This document shows, piece after piece, positions 60,505 through 64,000 of a stretch of DNA of 64,000 bases (the first letter of the stretch is position 1; the number at the start of each line of letters is the position of its first letter). The stretch is from assembly GCA_002392965.1 (NCBI GenBank), contig DGIA01000008.1, positions 55,681 to 119,680 of the forward strand, in the 5' to 3' direction. Position numbers and translations under genes: made by a program. This DNA is from Bacteroidales bacterium UBA3834 (GTDB lineage Bacteria; Bacteroidota; Bacteroidia; Bacteroidales; P3). The notes under the pieces were generated by a model that did not search any database, was not told the DNA's origin, and saw only the letters and a program-made list of their open reading frames with translations.

Positions 60505-61068
60505 TCAGAAGCTATTCAAATTGAGGCTGACCCCTCCATAAATGGCTCGGCGGGTGGCGACAGCATAGATATTAATCTCCTCGATGGGACGCACAAAAAT
60601 GCCGGCTCCGAAATTGACCTCATGATTACGAGATGACTCATCAACAATGTAGTCGTGCGAGATATGGCCTGTCGAAGTCTCACTATTGACATTCACATTC
60701 ACCGTACTGGCATCCACGTACCCATAGTTGGTTTGGCTGTACCCAATGATGGGAGCAACCCTGAGCCACGGCAGGACAGGAATCTGGTATCCTGCATTGA
60801 TAACGAATGCCTCATGATCAAACCACAACTCATTTTTCACGTGGTTGTCGGTTGCACTCGCAGGAGGATTCACCAGGCAATCGATATAGACGCCCCAAAT
60901 CGACAGACTTGCACCGAAACCGAAACCGGCATATTCGGTACCAAAGCCAGCCGAACCCAGGTTGACACCCAAATGATAGTAATCGCGGTTCGATTCAAGA
61001 TTGAACCACTGCGCTTTCGCGGTCATAGACATGGCTACAAGCAATACTGCAAATAATACCTTCTTCAT
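60505..61068 (-). CDS. Small outer membrane beta-barrel-type protein, 187 residues
   Basis: The product has a signal peptide (MKKVLFAVLLVAMSMTAKAQ) and alternating amphipathic strands rich in Gly and aromatics (YYHLGVNLGSAGFGTEYAGFG, VINAGYQIPVLPWLRVAPIIGYSQ, VNFGAGIFVRP, GGVSLNLNSF), ending in Phe, as in eight-strand outer-membrane barrels. The specific role is unknown. It lies 13 bases after queG and is the last gene of a minus-strand series. Confidence 0.75.
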   Translation of the reverse strand: MKKVLFAVLLVAMSMTAKAQWFNLESNRDYYHLGVNLGSAGFGTEYAGFGFGASLSIWGVYIDCLVNPPASATDNHVKNELWFDHEAFVINAGYQIPVLPWLRVAPIIGYSQTNYGYVDASTVNVNVNSETSTGHISHDYIVDESSRNHEVNFGAGIFVRPIEEINIYAVATRRAIYGGVSLNLNSF

Positions 61069-61081
61069 TGTATTTTATGAA

Positions 61082-61810
61082 TTATTGGTTAATTACTGTC
61101 ATTTTATTGAAAGGGCACGCCAGCTGGCAAAGGTCGCATCCAAGAGTGTATCCATGTGCATCCACCCCGGGCGGAATATCACGACGGTGATGGGTGGTAT
61201 AGTAGGCGGTACAACGACGCACATCAATCATCTTCTCACCGATAGCATGATTCGGACATGCCTCCACGCACAACTGACAATCAGTACACCTACCGGCAAT
61301 CGACTTGTCATAGGCATCGCACTCTTCATTGGTGACAACTTCACCAAGATTGACCCATGAACCCCACTGCGGGGTGACCAGCAACGTGTGGCGTCCTATC
61401 CAGCCAAGACCCGCTCGGGCGGCCCAATGCTTGTCACTGATAGGCACCGTATCGCAGCAACACTTCCCCTCAATCCCCAAACGAGCCTTCAAGGCAAACA
61501 GCATTTCCTTCACCACCTGGTGGTATTCACGGTGCCGTGCATAGGCGGCCACCCCGTCGGTACAACCCGGTTCGGGAGGGGGATAGGCACTGACACAACA
61601 GATGACGCTTCGAGCTCCGGGGACAAGCAATCGCGGATCCATTCGCATATCCACGTTGCGCTCCATATACCCGAGGCCGCCATTCCATCCCTTGGCCAGC
61701 CACTGCCGCAAAGGGTATTCCTCATCGGTCAAGGCATCGGCCTCCGCCACACCACAGGCATCGAACCCCACTTCGAGCGCCAAACGTTTTATCTCCGTGC
61801 TACTCAGCAT
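61082..61810 (-). CDS. queG: Epoxyqueuosine reductase, short form
   Basis: Cobalamin-dependent enzyme of the last step of queuosine tRNA modification. The 242-residue product has the DUF1730 N-terminal domain (GFDACGVAEAD ... GGLGYMERN ... DTVPISDKHWAARAGLGWIGRH) and two 4Fe-4S motifs: CTDCQLCVEACPNHAI and GCDLCQLACPFN. It stops about 60-70 residues earlier than usual QueG, so the C-terminal tRNA-binding HEAT-like part is missing or reduced. The ATG at 61810 overlaps the upstream methyltransferase stop by 11 bases. It is a B12 user, relevant to the riboswitch genes elsewhere in the window. Confidence 0.88.
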   Translation of the reverse strand: MLSSTEIKRLALEVGFDACGVAEADALTDEEYPLRQWLAKGWNGGLGYMERNVDMRMDPRLLVPGARSVICCVSAYPPPEPGCTDGVAAYARHREYHQVVKEMLFALKARLGIEGKCCCDTVPISDKHWAARAGLGWIGRHTLLVTPQWGSWVNLGEVVTNEECDAYDKSIAGRCTDCQLCVEACPNHAIGEKMIDVRRCTAYYTTHHRRDIPPGVDAHGYTLGCDLCQLACPFNKMTVINQ

Positions 61811-63026
61811 CCTGCTGATACTTGGCCTTTTTCGATCCTTCGTACAACTCAAACTTCAGGAAGCGACAATCGAGCGCACCGTTTTGCACAGGAATCTTCC
61901 TCGACGGATGCAATCCGATATGTTTCATGGCCTCGAAATCGCTGGTGATAAGCCACACCTCACAATCTTTTCCGTACTTCTGCTTGAAAGTGTCGCCCAA
62001 CTTTTCATACATAGCGTTGAGGTCTTCCACTTTGATGCGTTCGCCGTAGGGAGGATTGGTGACTATCAGCGTTTTGCCTTCGGGAGGCTCCTGGTCGGCA
62101 AAGTCGCCGATGTGCAGCATCACATCGTGGTGCAGCTTGGCATATTCGAGGTTCTTCTCGCATTGTTGAATCACCTGTTCATCAATGTCGTTACCCCATA
62201 TTTCACCATCGAAATCGAGCGCGCCAATCTTGCGGTCCTCCTCAGCCTTGACGCTCTTCCACTCGCCCAGGTTGAACTCCTTCCACCGCATGAATCCGAA
62301 GCGGTTGCCCCGGTAGTATTGCGCCGGTATGTTGTTGGCCATCATGGCGGCCTCGATCAGCATGGTACCGCTACCGCACATGGGGTCGTAGAAGTTGCAG
62401 TCGCACTTCCAGCCAGCGAGTTTCAGCAATCCTGCGGCCAACACCTCGTTGATGGGCGCCACGCCCACGCCTTGACGGTAACCGCGCTTGTGCAGCGAAT
62501 CGCCGCTACTGTTCATCAGCAGCGTGACGTGATTGTCGCGGATATGCAAGTTGATTTTGTAATCCGGTTCCTCGGTATCGATGGAGGGACGCTTGCCGAA
62601 GTTACGGCGGAAGCGATCGACGATGGCATCCTTGGTTTTCAAGGCAGCATAGTAGCTGTGGGTGAACACCTCTCCGCTAGTGGTACTGTCGATCATAAAG
62701 GTACCGTCGCAATCGAGCATCTTCTCCCAACGTATTTTATAGACCTTTTCGTAGAGTTCCTGATCGTCGTTGGCATCAAACTCGGCAAAGGGCTTCAATA
62801 TTGCCAGCGCCGTGCGACAGGAATAGTTGGCCCGGTAGAGCATACGCATATCTCCTTCGAACTCGACGGCACGGTTCAGAATCTCCACATTCTCGGCTCC
62901 CAAGGCCCGCAATTCGTCGGCCAGCACTTCCTCGAGGCTGACCATCGTCTTGGCCACCATTTTGAATTTCTCGCGTGGGGCGGAGGTCTCATTCACCACG
63001 CGCCCATGACTTTTCTGTATTATCAT
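61800..63026 (-). CDS. THUMP-domain class I SAM-dependent RNA methyltransferase (RlmL N-terminal-like)
   Basis: Likely 23S rRNA guanine-N2 methyltransferase. The 408-residue product has an N-terminal ferredoxin-like/THUMP region (KMVAKTMVSLEEVLADELRAL ... INLHIRDNHVTLLMNSSGDSLHKRGYR) and a methyltransferase domain with SAM motif I FYDPMCGSGTMLIEAA and the catalytic NPPYGER. The RlmK half of the E. coli fusion protein is absent, as is usual in Bacteroidetes. The ATG at 63026 overlaps the upstream gene by 38 bases; the Met at 62960 is an alternative but would cut the conserved EKFKMVAKT start. Confidence 0.88.
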   Translation of the reverse strand: MIIQKSHGRVVNETSAPREKFKMVAKTMVSLEEVLADELRALGAENVEILNRAVEFEGDMRMLYRANYSCRTALAILKPFAEFDANDDQELYEKVYKIRWEKMLDCDGTFMIDSTTSGEVFTHSYYAALKTKDAIVDRFRRNFGKRPSIDTEEPDYKINLHIRDNHVTLLMNSSGDSLHKRGYRQGVGVAPINEVLAAGLLKLAGWKCDCNFYDPMCGSGTMLIEAAMMANNIPAQYYRGNRFGFMRWKEFNLGEWKSVKAEEDRKIGALDFDGEIWGNDIDEQVIQQCEKNLEYAKLHHDVMLHIGDFADQEPPEGKTLIVTNPPYGERIKVEDLNAMYEKLGDTFKQKYGKDCEVWLITSDFEAMKHIGLHPSRKIPVQNGALDCRFLKFELYEGSKKAKYQQDAE

Positions 63027-64000
63027 CGTGTAAGTTTTGTATTCGCTGTTTTATTTCGCGACGGCTGTCGCGGTTTTTCTTCACAATTGTTCCATTGTAT
63101 ATGCTGATGTTCAGCTCGTAACCCACCAGCAACACTATGCAGTTGAACCTCACCCAGAACATCAGCATCAAAAGCGTTCCGATGGAGCCATAGACGAGGT
63201 TGTAGTTACTGAAATTGTTGAGGTACAACCCCAATGCCCAGCTGAGCACCAAAAACATGCCCGTAGCCATCACCGAACCGGCGGAAAAGAAGCCCACCCG
63301 CTGCTTCTTGACAGGTGCCCAATAGTAGATAAGCGACACCGACGTAAGGATGGCCAGCGTCACCAGCACCCAACGGCCGATATTGAACATCAGCGTGTTG
63401 GCCTTGGTCGCCATCAACCATCCTTGACTGAAGATAATCTGCAACAGCAACTTGTGCCCGATCAGCAATGCCATCGTCAGCACTATCATCACGTAAAGGA
63501 TGAACACCAGCATGATACTCAGCAGGTAGCGCTGCACGTAGGGGCGCTTCTCAACACTCTTGTTGGCGAAGTTAAGGCTCGAAATAACCCCCATCAATCC
63601 GTTGGAAGCCAACAAAATGGACGACACAAAACCGATGGAAAGCAACGTGCTGTGGCGGTGACCCATCACATCGTTGATAGTGTCGGCCATAGGACCCATG
63701 ATTTTCTCCGGCATGATGCCAGCCAGCTGCGAGAGCAACTCGTCTTGAACACCATCGACCGGGAAATAGGCCACCAATGTGAAGAAGAAGATTAGCAACG
63801 GCGGAATGGCTGTCAGGAAGCTGTACGTCAACCCTTTCGCCCTCTGGTTGAGATCGCCGTTGAAGATACCCACCAGAAAGTAGCGCAGCACATCGTAGAG
63901 GGGCACCCCCCGGTTGCCCGGCAGCGAGAAATGCTGCAGGAACCACAGCGTCGAACGTACCGGCCGCCAGTAGAGCACCTTGCGCCGCCACTGCTTCAGC
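62989..64000 (-). CDS. YihY/BrkB-family membrane protein (5' end outside the window)
   Basis: Integral inner-membrane protein of the YihY (formerly BrkB/RNase BN) family; molecular function unresolved. About 337 residues are visible with six membrane helices. Family motifs are AKGLTYSFLTAIPPLLIFFF near the N-terminus and GSIGTLLMLMFWVRFNCIVLLVGYELN near the C-terminus, then a basic tail. The frame remains open to the window edge. A GTG at 63978 could serve as start, but the reading frame continues upstream, so I treat it as partial. Confidence 0.85.
   Translation of the reverse strand, partial: LKQWRRKVLYWRPVRSTLWFLQHFSLPGNRGVPLYDVLRYFLVGIFNGDLNQRAKGLTYSFLTAIPPLLIFFFTLVAYFPVDGVQDELLSQLAGIMPEKIMGPMADTINDVMGHRHSTLLSIGFVSSILLASNGLMGVISSLNFANKSVEKRPYVQRYLLSIMLVFILYVMIVLTMALLIGHKLLLQIIFSQGWLMATKANTLMFNIGRWVLVTLAILTSVSLIYYWAPVKKQRVGFFSAGSVMATGMFLVLSWALGLYLNNFSNYNLVYGSIGTLLMLMFWVRFNCIVLLVGYELNISIYNGTIVKKNRDSRREIKQRIQNLHDDNTEKSWARGE

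Overview
The window looks like a chromosome segment of an anaerobic Bacteroidales bacterium. Promoters match the Bacteroidetes form (TTTG, about 19-20 bases, TAnnTTTG). Many secreted proteins end in type IX secretion (T9SS) sorting domains, and a PorT-like T9SS component is present, as are a CarboxypepD_reg-type TonB receptor and type B L31. No insertion sequence, phage or CRISPR array is visible.

Layout. 1-8630 (minus): an acyl-CoA dehydrogenase/etfA/etfB operon, then a six-gene fatty-acid-synthesis operon (fabH, fabF, fabZ, fabG, a GT39-like glycosyltransferase, a nitroreductase). 8700-13226: a membrane LytTR regulator with three phased repeats upstream, a hypothetical gene, and ftsE/ompA-like/GNAT/rlmH. 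13340-16230: two secreted-protein genes behind a long shared upstream element. 16545-24832: an acyl-CoA ligase, an orphan Wza-like lipoprotein, a radical SAM protein, msrA, a TonB receptor and holA. 25124-34946: a second acyl-CoA ligase, a secreted C1 peptidase, tRNA-Gln, uvrB, an FAD protein, porT, ansA and a coiled-coil lipoprotein.

The most striking part is 35032-44782. Two nearly identical cobalamin riboswitches (176 of 178 bases), each with its own promoter, head two transcription units that end in clear terminators. Unit I encodes a three-module T9SS protein and a one-module T9SS protein. Unit II encodes one 2082-residue T9SS protein that fuses both module types to FN3/jelly-roll-like repeats. 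I infer a B12-repressed, T9SS-exported corrinoid-capture system that is not of the BtuB/BtuG type.

44948-52135 (minus) is an operon of two large T9SS proteins, a 60-residue secreted peptide and a GxxExxY protein. Its upstream region is an inverted homologue of the one at 13340. 52214-57689 (plus) is a tightly overlapping M3 peptidase, RNase R and WG-repeat operon. 57762-64000 holds a secreted C1 peptidase, a glutathione peroxidase, L31, an outer membrane protein, queG, an RNA methyltransferase and a BrkB-family membrane protein.

A second theme is short tandem repeats with a strict 11-base or 7-base period, mostly in inverted arms. They occur in at least five intergenic places and twice inside the M3 peptidase gene.
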